From Primulina eburnea (Eukaryota > Streptophyta > Magnoliopsida > Lamiales > Gesneriaceae), in contig NC_133117.1 in the NCBI RefSeq assembly GCF_022965805.1, forward strand, positions 11,618,183 through 11,682,182: 64,000 bases of DNA, written 5' to 3'. The translations under genes were made by a program, and so were the position numbers. Positions 24,376 to 36,181 of this stretch are shown piece by piece. How positions within the stretch are numbered: position 1 is the first letter of the stretch; each line of letters opens with the position of its first letter. The notes under the pieces are model-generated. The model did not search any database, had not been told where the DNA came from, and worked only from the letters and a program-made list of their open reading frames with translations.

Positions 24376-25367
24376 CTATCTCGAAGCATAGGCAATGACA
24401 TGACCTCGCTGCATCAGAACACAGCCTAATCCTTTGTGAGAAGCATCACAATATACAACAAAATTACCAGTACCTGACGGAATAGTCAACACCAGAGCAC
24501 TGGTCAATCTCTTCTTCAATTCTACGAAACTGGTCTCACACTCCTCTGACCAAACAAATGGAGTATTCTTCTGAGTCAACTGCGTAATCGGTTTGGCAAT
24601 ACTGGAGAAATCTTTGATAAATCGTCGATAATATCCTGCCAAACCCATACAACTGCGAATCTCTGGCACTGATGTCGGTCTCGGCCAAGAAATCACGGCC
24701 TCAACCTTGCTGGGATCAACTGTTATACCATCTCCGGATATAATGTGACCCAAGAATACAACCTGCCTCAACCAAAACTCGTATTTCGACAGTTTAGCAT
24801 ATAATTTCTCAGCCCCCAGAATTTTCAATACATTTCTCAAATGCTCAGCATGTTCAATTATATTCTTCGAGTAAATCAAAATATCATCAATGAAAATAAT
24901 CCCAAAATCGTCGAGATATTTCTGAAATATGCGGTTCATCAACCCCATAAATACAGCTGGAGCATTAGTCAAACCGAACAAAATTAAATAAACTCATAAT
25001 GTCCATACGTGGTTCTAAATGTTGTCTTTGAGATATCAAAATCTCTGAATCTCAGCAGATGATATCCATATCTCAGATCGATCTTGGAATATACTGAAGA
25101 ACCCTGCAACTGGTCAAACAAATCATCAATGTGAGGCAAGGGATATTTATTCTTTACCGTTGCTTTGTTCAGTTGTCGGTAGTCAATGCAAAGTCTCATG
25201 GAACCGTCTTTCTTTCTCACAAAAAATACTGGAGCACTCCAAGGAGAAACACTCGGTCTGATGTACCCCTTGGAAAGTAAATCCTCCAACTGATCTTTCA
25301 ACTCTTTCAATTTTATCGGTGCCATTCTGTATGGAGCTCTAGAAATCGGGAGTGTACCTGGCATCAA
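24376..25367 (-). pseudogene. C reverse transcriptase, broken near its middle
   Basis: Piece 25367-24984 holds [45 protein letters not shown] and [12 protein letters not shown]. Piece 24981-24376 holds [15 protein letters not shown], the catalytic [11 protein letters not shown], the thumb words [12 protein letters not shown] and [15 protein letters not shown], and the start of RNase H ([12 protein letters not shown]). Between them, at about 24980-24995, a few bases are altered and create a stop where LVMPFGLTN is usual. Catalytic residues are intact, so decay is moderate and this was recently an autonomous element. Confidence 0.88.
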
Positions 25368-25568
25368 TTCAATACTGAAGTCTATCTCTCAAATCGGAGA
25401 CAATGATGGAATCTCATCTGGGAAGACATCAGAAAACTAACACACCAGTGGAAAATCAGTCAATGATGGACTCGGTTTCAGTAAGTCAACTGAATATACA
25501 AGGAACCCCTCCGCTCCTTTCTGCAATAATCGAGCCATATTCATAGCAGATATCAAAGGAATTCTGTC

Positions 25569-25991
25569 TCAAGAACCCTTATCGTAGAATTTCCACTCAT
25601 CAGCTATCTCAGGTCTAAATCTCACAATCTTGTGGAAACAATCAACAGTAGCTCTGTACTTGGTCAACATATCGATACCGATAATACAGTCAAAATCAGA
25701 CAACCCAAGCACAATACAGTCTAACTCAATCTCATGCTCATCATACTGTAGCATACAATGTTTCACAGACTTCACTGATATCAAACCTGTCCCCAAAGGA
25801 GAAGAGACAGACACTACAGCAGATAATGACTCAATAGGCAATGAATGCATCAATGCAAATCGCTCAGATATGAATGTATGTGATGCACCAGTATCTATCA
25901 ATACATATGCAGGATAACCAGAAATAAAACAGTTACCTACAACAACATCATCCGGTGCGTCCTGAGCCTGTTCTTCAGTCAAGGCGAACAC
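25569..25991 (-). pseudogene. C aspartic protease domain
   Basis: 140 residues on the minus strand with the active site VLIDTGASHTFIS, a canonical D-T-G, and the second half LSDFDCIIGIDMLTKYRATVD. The frame ends at a stop at about 25569; the 200 bp to the RT start is broken. E carries a decayed relative of the second half (30947-31207), which supports shared descent of C and E. Confidence 0.82.
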
Positions 25992-26620
25992 TCTGGACTG
26001 TTGTCTAAGAGGCTGGCTAACTATCTGCTTCCTCCTGGCCTCGGCTACGACTGGGCTAGTGCTTGCTGGAAAGAGTGAACTGCTGATGGTGGTCGTCTAC
26101 CAGTCTGAGTAACTGATCCAGATGATTCGGCACCCTGTGATCTCTGAAAATCTCTCTGGGGACAAACTCTAGAAAAATTTCCCTGCTGTCTACAAATACG
26201 GCAACTGCCAAACACTCCTCGGCACTGCTTTGTGGCATGTCTTCCTCCACAAGTGCTGAAATAGGCTCCTGTATAACTCTGGCCCTGACCGATCTGTCTC
26301 GAGCCACTAGAACTGGATCAACTGCTTCCAGATCTCTTAAACTGCTTCCCTCTGGCTTTCAGGAAACCTTCTTTCCACCACTGCTGCTGCCACTCTCAAA
26401 CCGGGGAGGTGGTTGCTGTGGTCTCGGTTCTGGAGGCACAAATGAAGCTCCTTGTTGTTATATCAGACCGGCTTCGGCTCCCTTAGCTCTATTCAAGGCT
26501 TCCGTAAAATTGTTCAGTCGCCCCGTATTAACTAATATAAATATTTCAGGATTCAAGCCATTAATGAACTGATCAGCAACAACTTCGTCGTTCTCAGCCA
26601 CATGTTTGAGCAAATCTCAG
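25992..26620 (-). pseudogene. gag: C gag, C-terminal half with two zinc knuckles
   Basis: Read on the minus strand from D's insertion point (26620) downward. It contains the end of the capsid region, a Ser/Pro-rich linker, then CGGRHATKQC and CRICRQQGNFSRVC at about 26245-26150. The first is C-x3 spaced before its His; the second has Asn where the canonical His should be. E's gag has the same two-knuckle block with His intact. TAA at about 26460 and other stops break the frame. The segment up to 26269 is also present in duplication unit 2. Confidence 0.75.
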
Positions 26621-27437
26621 TGTGGGGCCCCGGGTCCGATATCTAATACTAATAATTATAATTGTTATAAACCAAATGATTTAGTAAAATACATAATTTG
26701 TAGTTCACAAATCCACATAAACATCGTTAAAATAATTTAATTGTCTCAAATGTTTGAAATATAATTTTCAACATGTCAAACCAAAGTAATCCCAACAACA
26801 TAAAAAAGCTCCTAAGACCCGAGAATCCCACTCTAACTCGTATCTCCTCGCCTGGAGCTGGACTCTGGCATCCCAAGCCTCGCCTCACCTACTGTCAAAC
26901 ACATGAAAACAAGAGGTACCGGACATGCCGGTGAGTATAAACCCATTATGATACAATCAATAACATATGAGAATTAAAATTCAAATATGTCATATACAAT
27001 TCATAAAGATGCAATATAATGCAATGCATGATCAGAAGCTGTGGGCTATCAATAAATCTCAAGATCAAGTGAATCATCTGGTCATAGGGTACCCAAGGGA
27101 ATAGAATCATCCAGCAACATCCACCGACTCATCCACTCGGGCTGGGGTGCTGTGTTCTACAATCCCAGGACTATGGTGCGCCTATAGAGAGTGTTCAGGC
27201 CATAGCAGCGACCTCCGCATACACTATGCCAACTCAACTATAGCCCCATACGTCCAACAAATTAGTAAATCAAGGCGACCTCCGCAATATCAAATATGAA
27301 TCGACAAGTTGTAATGCCCGAAAATTTAATCCCAGTAATCGGTAATTATTGATTTATAATTGATATGATTACGAAAGGATTAATCGGGACACGAAAACAA
27401 GACTACATGTGAACTTCAAGGGATTTGGACAGAATGT

Positions 27438-27620
27438 CTCGCGCCCGAGCGGTAGTTATTGACCGCCCGAGCGCGAGAGGATAATAAAATGAGGAGTTGG
27501 GCATAATGTATGGCGCCCGAGCGGTAAAGAATTACCGCCCGAGCGCCAATGGAACATAAGAAAATCCTCTGGCAGAAACCTCCGCGCTCGAGCGGTAGTT
27601 TCTTACCGCCCGAGCGCGAG
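27438..27620. promoter_or_regulatory. E LTR CpG-rich palindrome cassette
   Basis: Three imperfect inverted pairs: GCGCCCGAGCGGTAG with ACCGCCCGAGCGCGAG (27439-27475), GGCGCCCGAGCGGTAA with TTACCGCCCGAGCGCC (27511-27552) and CGCGCTCGAGCGGTAG with TACCGCCCGAGCGCG (27582-27619). Loops are about 7 bp. The cassette ends about 45 bp before the TATA-like tract. It is repeated in all four E LTRs (also at 33355-33535, 42517-42699 and 48488-48668). A role as upstream promoter element is inferred from position. Confidence 0.6.
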
Positions 27621-27664
27621 TCATGCAGAATGTAAGGATGCCACTTGTTTTCTTGTGGGCGAGG

Positions 27665-27683
27665 TGTATATATATTTATATAC
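27665..27683 (+). promoter_or_regulatory. E LTR TATA-like box (putative promoter)
   Basis: TGTATATATATTTATATAC just downstream of the CpG-rich cassette. The following sequence (a leader with GATTTTGAATCTGAGTAC) is shared with LTRs C and F downstream of their TATA tracts, as expected of a U3/R junction. The start site is not mapped. Confidence 0.5.
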
Positions 27684-28539
27684 ATACAAACGTATTCAGA
27701 TGCAAAAATCGAGAATCTGGGAGGAAAGCTTCAAGTTTCTTTCGATTTAAGAATTGTGATTTTACGAGCGATCCGTCCGTCAGATTTTGAATCTGAGTAC
27801 AGTATCGAGTTTCTATCAACGCAGACTACAACTGAACGTAAGTTTTGCTACATTTTGACATGTTTTGAAATTAGACTATTGTCAGAATTGAATAGGATTC
27901 ATATATGATGTTCTTGTCATGCTAGACATCATAGAAGCGAAGTCAGATTGAGAAACGGACCGTTTATGTAATTGATTGAGATTATGACTAGTATCGATAT
28001 TGATTATGAGCTCTGGGATTATATCTGTGATGTTGGGATGGACGGGGTTACTGAAATTGTATTGTCATACCGTCAAAACATCAATGAATTGATATTGATC
28101 AGACTCAGTATTGATTGTGATTATATCGTGATATTGTGGATATGAATTGGATGGTATCTTGATTCGATATTAATCAGAACAGGCTTTGAACTGAGCTGTA
28201 TATTGACACAGTCTATTCGATATTGTGAATTCAGATTGACATGGACAGACGTGAAATGGAGTCTTCGTCTTCGTCAGATCATGAAGACAAAGGTATAAGT
28301 CAATGTGGTATTGAGAGATGGACTTGAGTCGGTTTACACTTGGGTTTCCCTAAATCACATACTTTACTTTATTGCATTGATATTTGCATTGATTGATTGA
28401 TATACTTGTTTTCTTGAGTTATAGATTACAGGTATTAGAAGAGTAATCTTATGACAGAAGTTCCGTTAGTGGTGGGATCCCCACGGGCACATTGCACGAT
28501 GTCATAAGATGGTGTATTGGCGGTTGTGCCAAAGACTGT

Positions 28540-28965
28540 CACTGGATGATTGATTATCGATGTGGGTAGACTGATAGCTTCTTCTATTACTGTTGGTTGA
28601 TATTATATCGATGTGGATAGATGTATAGCTTCTTCTATTACTGTTAATTGATATTATATCGATGTGGATAGATTCATCGTTCCTTATATTACTGTTAATC
28701 GATGTTATATCGATGTGGATAGAATCGGACTTTGTTCTATTACTGATAATCGATATCATATCAATGTGAATAGAATCAGGGCTTGCTCTATTACTGGTAA
28801 TCGATAATATATCAATGTGAATAGAATCAGGGCTTCGTCTATTACTGTTAATCGATACTGTATCGGTGTGGATAGAACTGGAGTCTTTTCTATTACTGTT
28901 AATCGATACTATATCGGCGTGGATAGAACTGGAGTCTTTTCTATTACTGTTAGTCGATATATACA
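28540..28965 (+). repeat. 51-bp tandem repeat in E LTR (~8 copies)
   Basis: The word CTATTACTGTTAATCGAT recurs at 28583, 28634, 28686, 28737, 28788, 28839, 28890 and 28941, giving spacings of 51, 52, 51, 51, 51, 51 and 51. Each unit also holds a TATATCGATGTGGATAGA word. The same array is in the other three E LTRs (34490-34930, 43672-44097, 49641-50066). Confidence 0.92.
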
Positions 28966-29490
28966 GACCGACGTCTGGAACCGGGATCCCTAGACTAGGA
29001 TTGAGTCTAGTCTGAATTTTGTAGGTACGAGTATTGTTGACAGCGTGCTACTGATTATGTTTCAGATTTTTACATATTGTTGATACCTGATTACATGTTT
29101 TATATTTGTTATATGATTGCATGTTTCATTCATTTATACTGGGAGTTATTCTCACCGGTTTATCCGTCTGTTGTCTTGTCTGTATGTGTACTTGACAACA
29201 GGTGGCACAGGTTCAGGGTCAAGGAGATGAGGAGAGATCGAGTTAGAGTGGAGACTTCGGACTTTGATCTGAGATAGGGTTTGAGCACTTGACATTAGTT
29301 GTTAAACTCTAGTTTGAATAAATGTTTTGTAATACAGGATTTGTATTGTATATACTGAGATGTATATATGTTTTGTTTCACTACGTTCCGCAATTTAAAA
29401 AGAAAAATTTTTAGACCCTGTTTTATAAATTGATTAGTTAGTCCCAATGATGATTAAGAACTTGATTAGCGTCCGGGTCCCCACAACAGG

Positions 29491-29508
29491 TGGTATCAGA
29501 GTCGTAGG
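29491..29508 (+). other. E primer-binding site, copy 1
   Basis: TGGTATCAGAG followed by TCGTAGG, 5 bp after the left LTR end. The first 11 bases match initiator tRNA-Met; the following bases do not. Unit 2 has it at 44623. Confidence 0.75.
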
Positions 29509-29939
29509 TCCTTGAATTGTAGGTTCCTTAGCACTGAGATAAAAGTTAGCGAGCGGGGTAGATTGAGTTTTCTTTCCCTGCATGTGATTGCTAGCATGTG
29601 ATTTCATATACTGATGATTTATATATATGCTAGCATGATATTATGTTTTGTTGCCTGGATTTATATGGCATAGAAATGCATATATTGTTGAAATAACATT
29701 GTATCTGCTAAGATTCCAGTATGTTGTTACTGTGTATTAAACTACATGTTACCTGGATATCGGAGATGATTTGGTAATATGTATGATATGAAACGGGATC
29801 AGAACCAATTCGTGATCAGAGGTAAGCTGATCCGGATTGGGATTGAGACGGACTTGTCTCCGGTTATTGCTAATACCTGTGATTATCAGATATTCCTCCT
29901 AGACGAATTCTAGAACGGGGTAGTACATCGTATGATCAG

Positions 29940-30854
29940 ATGGATGTGTCTGAAACTCTGATGGAAACACAGATGATAAGATTTCAGTCATTTCAACCAC
30001 CGATTTTGAGGGGTGTTGAGACACCAGCTGATTGTGAGACTTGGCTGGAGGAGATCGAAATGCTGTTTGAATTTCTGGGATTCACAGATGAGTGCAGAAT
30101 TAAACTGGTTGGGAATCAACTACGGGAAGTCGCTAGGAGTTGGTGGCTGGTAAACCGGGAAGCCATAGTACAGCGTGGTTTCACGATTACGTGGAAACTT
30201 TTCAAGGTTGAATTTTATCAAAGGTTTTTACCTCTATCATATCGAGAGGACAAAAGTGAAGAATTTGCAAATTTTAGGCAGGGTCCGTTGAAGATTGATG
30301 AATATTTGGCCCATTTCTTTACTTTGTTAAAGTTTGGTCCGCAAGTGGCTAGAAATGATACAGCTGTAGCTGATCAGTTTATCAAGGGCTTGAATCCAGA
30401 AATACGCACCTTGGTAACTGTGAAACAACCGAGTAATTTTACTGATACTCTGAATCGAGCCAGAAGAGCAGAAACCGTTCTAATGAGACAAAGGGAAGCT
30501 TCATATGTTCTTCCAACACCGATACCACACCAACTGCCTTCCAGAATCGAGATTGGTAGTAGCAGTGGTGGAAAGAAAGAGATGTTGAAAGTTCAAAAGA
30601 AGCAATTCAAGAAGTTTGGGAGCGGTTTATCTAGCTCTAGCGGTTCTAGTCCGAGTTATACTGGCATCTATTGCAGAAATTGCGGGGGAAGACATTCCAC
30701 GGAGCAATGTCATGGGGTGACCAGTAGATGCCGTGTTTGTAAACAGCAAGGACACTTTGCTAGGATCTGTCCACAGAAAGATGCCCGAAGATTTCAGGGA
30801 GCAGGATCATCTGGTGGTGGTGATCGAGAAACAGACCCAGGACATACTGAATGA
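29940..30854 (+). CDS. gag: E Gag protein, copy 1 (304 aa, intact frame)
   Basis: Retrotransposon Gag: coats element RNA in cytoplasmic particles. Residues about 25-190 form the retrotransposon-gag capsid fold (ADCETWLEEIEMLFEFL, ARSWWLVNREA, EFANFRQGPLKIDEYLAHF, FIKGLNPEIRTLV). A Ser/Gly-rich basic linker follows, then two zinc knuckles: C245-x2-C248-x3-H252-x4-C257 and the canonical C264-x2-C267-x4-H272-x4-C277. C's gag begins MPPRR; in E the matching codon at 29892 is ATT, so 16 in-frame codons upstream of the first ATG (29940) may be lost or started from a non-AUG codon. No pol follows. The frame has no stop over 915 bp, in contrast to all other coding regions here. Confidence 0.82.
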   Translation: MDVSETLMETQMIRFQSFQPPILRGVETPADCETWLEEIEMLFEFLGFTDECRIKLVGNQLREVARSWWLVNREAIVQRGFTITWKLFKVEFYQRFLPLSYREDKSEEFANFRQGPLKIDEYLAHFFTLLKFGPQVARNDTAVADQFIKGLNPEIRTLVTVKQPSNFTDTLNRARRAETVLMRQREASYVLPTPIPHQLPSRIEIGSSSGGKKEMLKVQKKQFKKFGSGLSSSSGSSPSYTGIYCRNCGGRHSTEQCHGVTSRCRVCKQQGHFARICPQKDARRFQGAGSSGGGDRETDPGHTE

Positions 30855-30946
30855 TACAGTGACAGGTACTGATCTTTTATGATTAGATTGCATATGTATT
30901 GATATATACTAATGCATTCCTTACGATTATCCTTGACTGAGTTGCA

Positions 30947-31207
30947 TTGATACATGTTTTACCTGTTGGGTCTGTATCTACTGTAGTATTGATTCTTTAC
31001 CTTTTGGGAAAAGAATTGATATTAGTGATATTCTGTGATATATCATATACTACAGTAGCTGAGAATGAAAACGAGTTAAATTATGTTGTACTTGTGTTGT
31101 CTGATGAGGACTGCATAATTGATATTGATATATGGAACAAGTACAGAACTATTATAGAGTCTTGCCAGGAGATGGTAAGATTCGGACCTGAAATGGCCAA
31201 AGAATGA
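30947..31207 (+). pseudogene. E protease remnant, copy 1
   Basis: The 86-codon frame resembles the second half of C's protease: VLVLSDEDCIIDIDIWNKYRTIIES against LGLSDFDCIIGIDMLTKYRATVD in C, with further match after it (MVRFGPEMAKE). The D-T-G half is missing or unrecognisable. It is separated from gag by a stop and about 90 bp. It shows that E derives from an element that once had pol. Confidence 0.7.
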
Positions 31208-33224
31208 ATGATATACGGTAAGGATTCTTGATTTTTAATTCCTTGATATCCGTATTATATACGATTAGATGATTATCGAAAGGAATGGAGTTATTCCTTT
31301 ATATTAGTTGATTACTGAAGCTGAGCCTATCAGGGATTGATTTACTAGTAGTAGAAGTTTGCTATAGTCTTGTTAATGAGATTTCAGGTTCGTCCTGTAT
31401 CAGGAAGAGTGATTTCAGCTTTGATTTGATACCAGGTATTGGTTTCAGTTTAGAATTTTTATAGACTGATACTGATTGAATCGAGAGGATTGAGATATCA
31501 GTTGAAAGATTTATTACCTGAAGAGTTAGAGTTACATCTGATTATATGTTGCTCTGTAAAGTACTTAAGTTCCATTTATGGGTTGATAAATCCTGTGTTC
31601 AGAAGTGTTCTGATGATTTTATGCTCGTTTTATCTATGATCTTTTGATATATTCGCAGCGTATGATTGAGTGAATCGGACAGTTGATATTTGTATGTAAT
31701 ATTCTGGGAACTGAGATTGTTATATACAGAAGTGTTCGGATATGAATCGGGATCAGAGTCTGTGATATCTGAAGATAGTATACTGATTGATTGTAGCACT
31801 GTGAGACCGTGATCAGTGGCTGAGAACGATATTGAATATAGCAGAATTTTCGAAATATCAGAAATTGCGTTCTATGCAGTTATTAAATCAGTATTGTGTA
31901 TCGCTAGTTTGAATCTGATCTGATATTGTTATCATTCTGAATCCGTGTTTTATACCGATTGTTATGAACCATTGAGCGTACATACAGTTCAGTCGAGTCA
32001 GAACTGATTTTGAAGATTAAAGCAGTTCAAAAGTTTGATCAGACTGTCCAGAATTTGATTTTGATAGTCAGAACCGAATACCAGGTAGGTATTTTTCTTT
32101 AATTTATCTTATTAGCTGATTTGTTTATGTCAGATATTCGAATTGGAAATTGACAGGTATTGTCAGATGCACACAATAGTAGATTCGGTACTATTCTGGT
32201 AACAGGAAATGTGAGATAATTCGAATGGACAGTTTTGAAGTAAACAGATAAAAATCAGTTATGTCAGAATTTGTATTGAAATGTCTAAATCACTGACAGC
32301 TGAAGACAGACATATAGAAACTTTTCGATTACTGAGCTTGATTATTGATTTTTATATAGAAATGGGAGTACATTTCTATGAATTGTGTGATGACACTATT
32401 GTAATCTTGCCAAGATAGTGGTTAAGAGCGAACGATTGTTCAAATCTGTATAGGTTATATTGTACAGGATGACGTATAAATATGACCAGACGACTGAGGA
32501 ATATGTCAGAAACATGAATCAGATTGTATTGAATGCCAGAGTTGATTTTATCAGACTGTGAGTTTCGTTTGATTTTATACTTTGGCTGAGTGTATGACAT
32601 GATTTTTCATCTATGATTTATAGATTGACGGATAGTCGGAGTGAACTATCCTGATACTGGAGGATATCCAGGAAATGTAGTGCTGGATTATAGCACTAGT
32701 TGACATGATTCATTGTCATTTTTGAATTATTGTACGATAATAGCTATTTGATGAGTATCGAAATAGCAGTAGTTAAGGTATTATACAGTGAGAACTGCGG
32801 ATTTCCTTTGAATGAGGATGATATTGCGATAATACCTGAGATCAGATTTGATACGATCAGAAATCTGATAAGAAAAATGAAACTGATGTAGAAGAAATCG
32901 AGGATAGCTCAGAATTAATAAGCTAAATATACTAACGTCGGACGATGACCGTTGGTATTGGAAGCCGAAGATTGAGTCTGTCTTTGACTGGGATTAACAG
33001 ATAAGGATATAGATTGTTATGAGTTGATTGATTGGTATACACGGATGTTGTGTAGCCATTGTTCTGAAATTGAATTATCACGAATGATGTTGTTGATATG
33101 AGCTTATTGCAGTTCTGTACATCTCCTTCCGGTATCTGATTTGAGATATGATCTGATTATCTGTATAACACGAGTGGAGTGTTTGGGATTTCGGGGACGA
33201 AATCATATCTTAGAGGGGGAGAAA
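31208..33224 (+). other. E 3' internal region, non-coding
   Basis: About 2 kb, AT-rich, full of short gat/att words and with no frame above about 75 codons. I could not find RT, RNase H or integrase motifs in any frame. It ends in GGGGACGAAATCATATCTTAG and the polypurine tract AGAGGGGGAGAAA at 33211-33223. It may hold packaging or length-setting sequence, but nothing shows this. Confidence 0.7.
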
Positions 33225-35452
33225 TGTAATGCTCGGAAATTTAATCCCAGTAATCGGTAATTATTGATTTATAATTGATATGATTACGAAAAGATTAATC
33301 GGGACACGAAAACAAGACTACATGTGAACTTCAAGGGATTTGGACAAAATGTCTCGCGCCCGAGCGGTAGTTATTGACCGCCCGAGCGCGAGAGGATAAT
33401 AAAATGAGGAGTTGGGCAGAATGTATGGCGCCCGAGCGGTAAAGAATTACCGCCCGAGCGCCAATGGAACATAAGAAAATCCTCGGGCAGAAACCTCCGC
33501 GCTCGAGCGGTAGTTTCTTACCGCCCGAGCGCGAGTCATGCAGAATGTAACGATGCCACTTGTTTTCTTGTGTGCGAGGTGTATATATATTTAAATACAT
33601 ACAAACGTATTCAGATGCAAAAATCGAGAATCTGGGAGGAAAGCTTCAAGTTTCTTTCGATTTAAGAATTGTGATTTTACGAGCGATCCGTCCGTCAGAT
33701 TTTGAATCTGAGTACAGTATCGAGTTCCTATCAACGAAGACTACAACTGGACGTAAGTTTTGCTACGTTTTGACATGTTTTGAAATTAGACTATTGTCAG
33801 AATTGAATAGGATTCATATATGATGTTCTTTTCATGCTAGACATCATAGAAGCGAAGTCAGATTGAGAAACGGACCGTTTATGTAATTGTTATGATTTTC
33901 AGAGTCGATGTTACCGAGAATTCATATCAGATATGTATTGTTATTGAGATTATGACTAGTATCGATATTGATTATGAGCTCTGGGATTATATCTGTGATG
34001 TTGGGATGGACGGGGTTACTGAAATTGTATTGTCATACCGTCAAAACATCAATGAATTGATATTGATCAGACTCAGTATTGATTGTGATTATATCGTGAT
34101 ATTGTGGATATGAATTGGATGGTATCTTGATTCGATATTAATCAGAACAGGCTTTGAACTGAGCTGTATATTGACACAGTCTATTCGATATTGTGAATTC
34201 AGATTGACATGGACAGACGTGAAATGGAGTCTTCGTCTTCGTCAGATCATGAAGACAAAGGTATAAGTCAATGTGGTATTGGGAGATGGACTTGAGTCGG
34301 TTTACACTTGGGTTTCCCTAAATCACATATTTTACTTTATTGCATTGATATTTGCATTGATTGATTGATATACTTGTTTTCTTGAGTTATAGATTACAGG
34401 TATTAGAAGAGTAATCTTATGACAGAAGTGTCGTTAGTGGTGGGATCCCCACGGGCACATTGCACGATGTCATAAGATGGTGTTTGGCGGTTGTGCCAAA
34501 GACTGTCACTGGATGATTGATTATCGATGTGGGTAGACTGATAGCTTCTTCTATTACTGTTGGTTGATATTATATCGATGTGGATAGATGTATAGCTTCT
34601 TCTATTACTGTTAATTGATATTATATCGATGTGGATAGATTCATCGTTCCTTATATTACTGTTAATCGATGTTATATCGATGTGCATAGAATCGGACTTT
34701 GTTCTATTACTGATAATCGATATCATATCAATGTGAATAGAATCAGGGCTTGATCTATTACTGGTAATCGATAATATATCAATGTGAATAGAATCAGGGC
34801 TTCGTCTATTACTGTTAATCGATACTGTATCGGTGTGGATAGAACTGGAGTCTTTTCTATTACTGTTAATCGATACTATATCGGCGTGGATAGAACTGGA
34901 GTCTTTTCTATTACTGTTAGTCGATATATACAGACCGACGTCTGGAACCGGGATCCCTAGACTAAGATTGAGTCTAGTCTGAATTTTGTAGGTACGAGTA
35001 TTGTTGACAACGTGCTACTGATTATGTTTCAGATTTTTACATATTGTTGATACCTGATTACATGTTTTATATTTGTTATATGATTGCATGTTTCATTCAT
35101 TTATACTGGGAGTTATTCTCACCGGTTTATCCGGCTGTTGTCTTGTCTGTATGTGTACTTGACAACAGGTGGCACAGGTTCAGGGTCAAGGAGATGAGGA
35201 GAAATCGAGTTAGAGTGGAGACTTCGGACTTTGATCTGAGATAGGGTTTGAGCACTTGAAATTAGTTGTTAAACTCTAGTTTGAATAAATGTTTTGTAAT
35301 ACAGGATTTGTATTGTATATACTGAGATGTATATATGTTTTATTTCACTACGTTCCGCAATTTAAAAAGAAAAATTTTTAGACCCTGTTTTATAAATTGA
35401 TTAATTAGTTCCAATGATGATTAAGAACTTGATTAGCGTCCGGGTCCCCACA
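33225..35452 (+). repeat. E right LTR, copy 1 (2.23 kb)
   Basis: TGTAATGC...CCCCACA, near-identical to the left LTR. Marker differences such as CTCGGGCAG (33482) instead of CTCTGGCAG (27568), and TTTAAATAC instead of TTTATATAC in the TATA tract, are shared with the right LTR in unit 2. Confidence 0.92.
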
Positions 35453-36181
35453 CAAGTGATTCAATATGCAATGCAATGATGCATTTCAATCTCATCAAGT
35501 CAATATCATAATATGCTCATCTCAAAAGATCAATCATCAACAAATCACAAGTAATTCATCAAGCCTCGAATTTTGAATTTAAAATAAAATGATATTTTTA
35601 CCTCGTATGTTACCGACCATAACATACCTTTCAAATATTACCAAAAGAAGATCGAAATGTGTAGGTGAGAAGTCTTGAACCTCTGAAATCTACTATAACT
35701 CAAGAACTCGGATCACTTATCAAAACAGAGTTGTTTCTGTACAAAATTCATAATTAATTCAATACTGCTCCGAATCAAGATCCGTAAATTTCTTAACAGT
35801 AATATGCCATAAAAACATTTATTGAATCATTTTATCAAACACGTGGCGTGCGTGCTAAAGAGTTAGCTCCTTTACTTTGCCATTGGCTTCAATTCCATTT
35901 TAAATTCAAACCAACACAATCACAATCTCCAAAATTCCTCAACACCAAAATCCAACAATAGTTAAACTCACAAGCTTACCTTAGTTCCTTGAACCAAAAA
36001 TGCTCTTGCTATTACTCAAAAAACCCAACAAGAAGCTAGAATCAAAGGGACAAATAAAGGAAAAAGAGAACCCTAGCTTCCCTTGGAGTGAAGAATCGAG
36101 AAGTGAGGAGAGAAATGAGAGAAAAGTGAACCAACTCATCTATTATATCACTTAAATCTCGAAAACACGCTTTTTAAAAAT

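Larger units (their letters stand above)
27310..29485 (+). repeat. E left LTR, copy 1 (2,176 bp, 53-bp deletion)
   Basis: Same as 33225-35452 and the two LTRs in unit 2, which are 2,229 bp, except for loss of 53 bp after about 27974. It contains the CGCCCGAGCGGTA cassette (27438-27620), a TATA-like tract (27665-27683), the 51-bp tandem repeats (28540-28965) and a TTCTCACCGG...TCCGTCTGTTGTC...ACAGGTGG block (29150-29205). Confidence 0.92.
27310..35452 (+). mobile_element. E: non-autonomous gag-only LTR element (TR-GAG-like), copy 1
   Basis: Perfect 5-bp TSD caagt at 27305-27309 and 35453-35457. LTRs 27310-29485 and 33225-35452 begin TGTAATGC and end CCCCACA. PBS TGGTATCAGAG at 29491; polypurine tract GAGGGGGAGAAA before 33225. 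The internal 3.74 kb encodes a 304-aa gag and a protease remnant, with no RT, RNase H or integrase. Near-identical LTRs and an intact TSD mark a recent insertion. Its termini and gag resemble C's, so C-like elements are the likely suppliers of polymerase. TR-GAG is the published name for gag-only LTR elements of this kind in plants. Confidence 0.88.

Noticed and set aside
26237..26572. Plus-strand 111-codon frame, and its variant at 41316-41651
   Set aside because: It is the antisense shadow of C's gag; the second version starts in filler DNA and crosses the duplication junction.
28502..28759. Minus-strand open frame with 17-residue repeats (HIDIISINSNRR-type), also at 34403, 43634 and 49603
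   Set aside because: It is the 51-bp LTR minisatellite read in one frame; the period is a multiple of three, which keeps frames open by chance.
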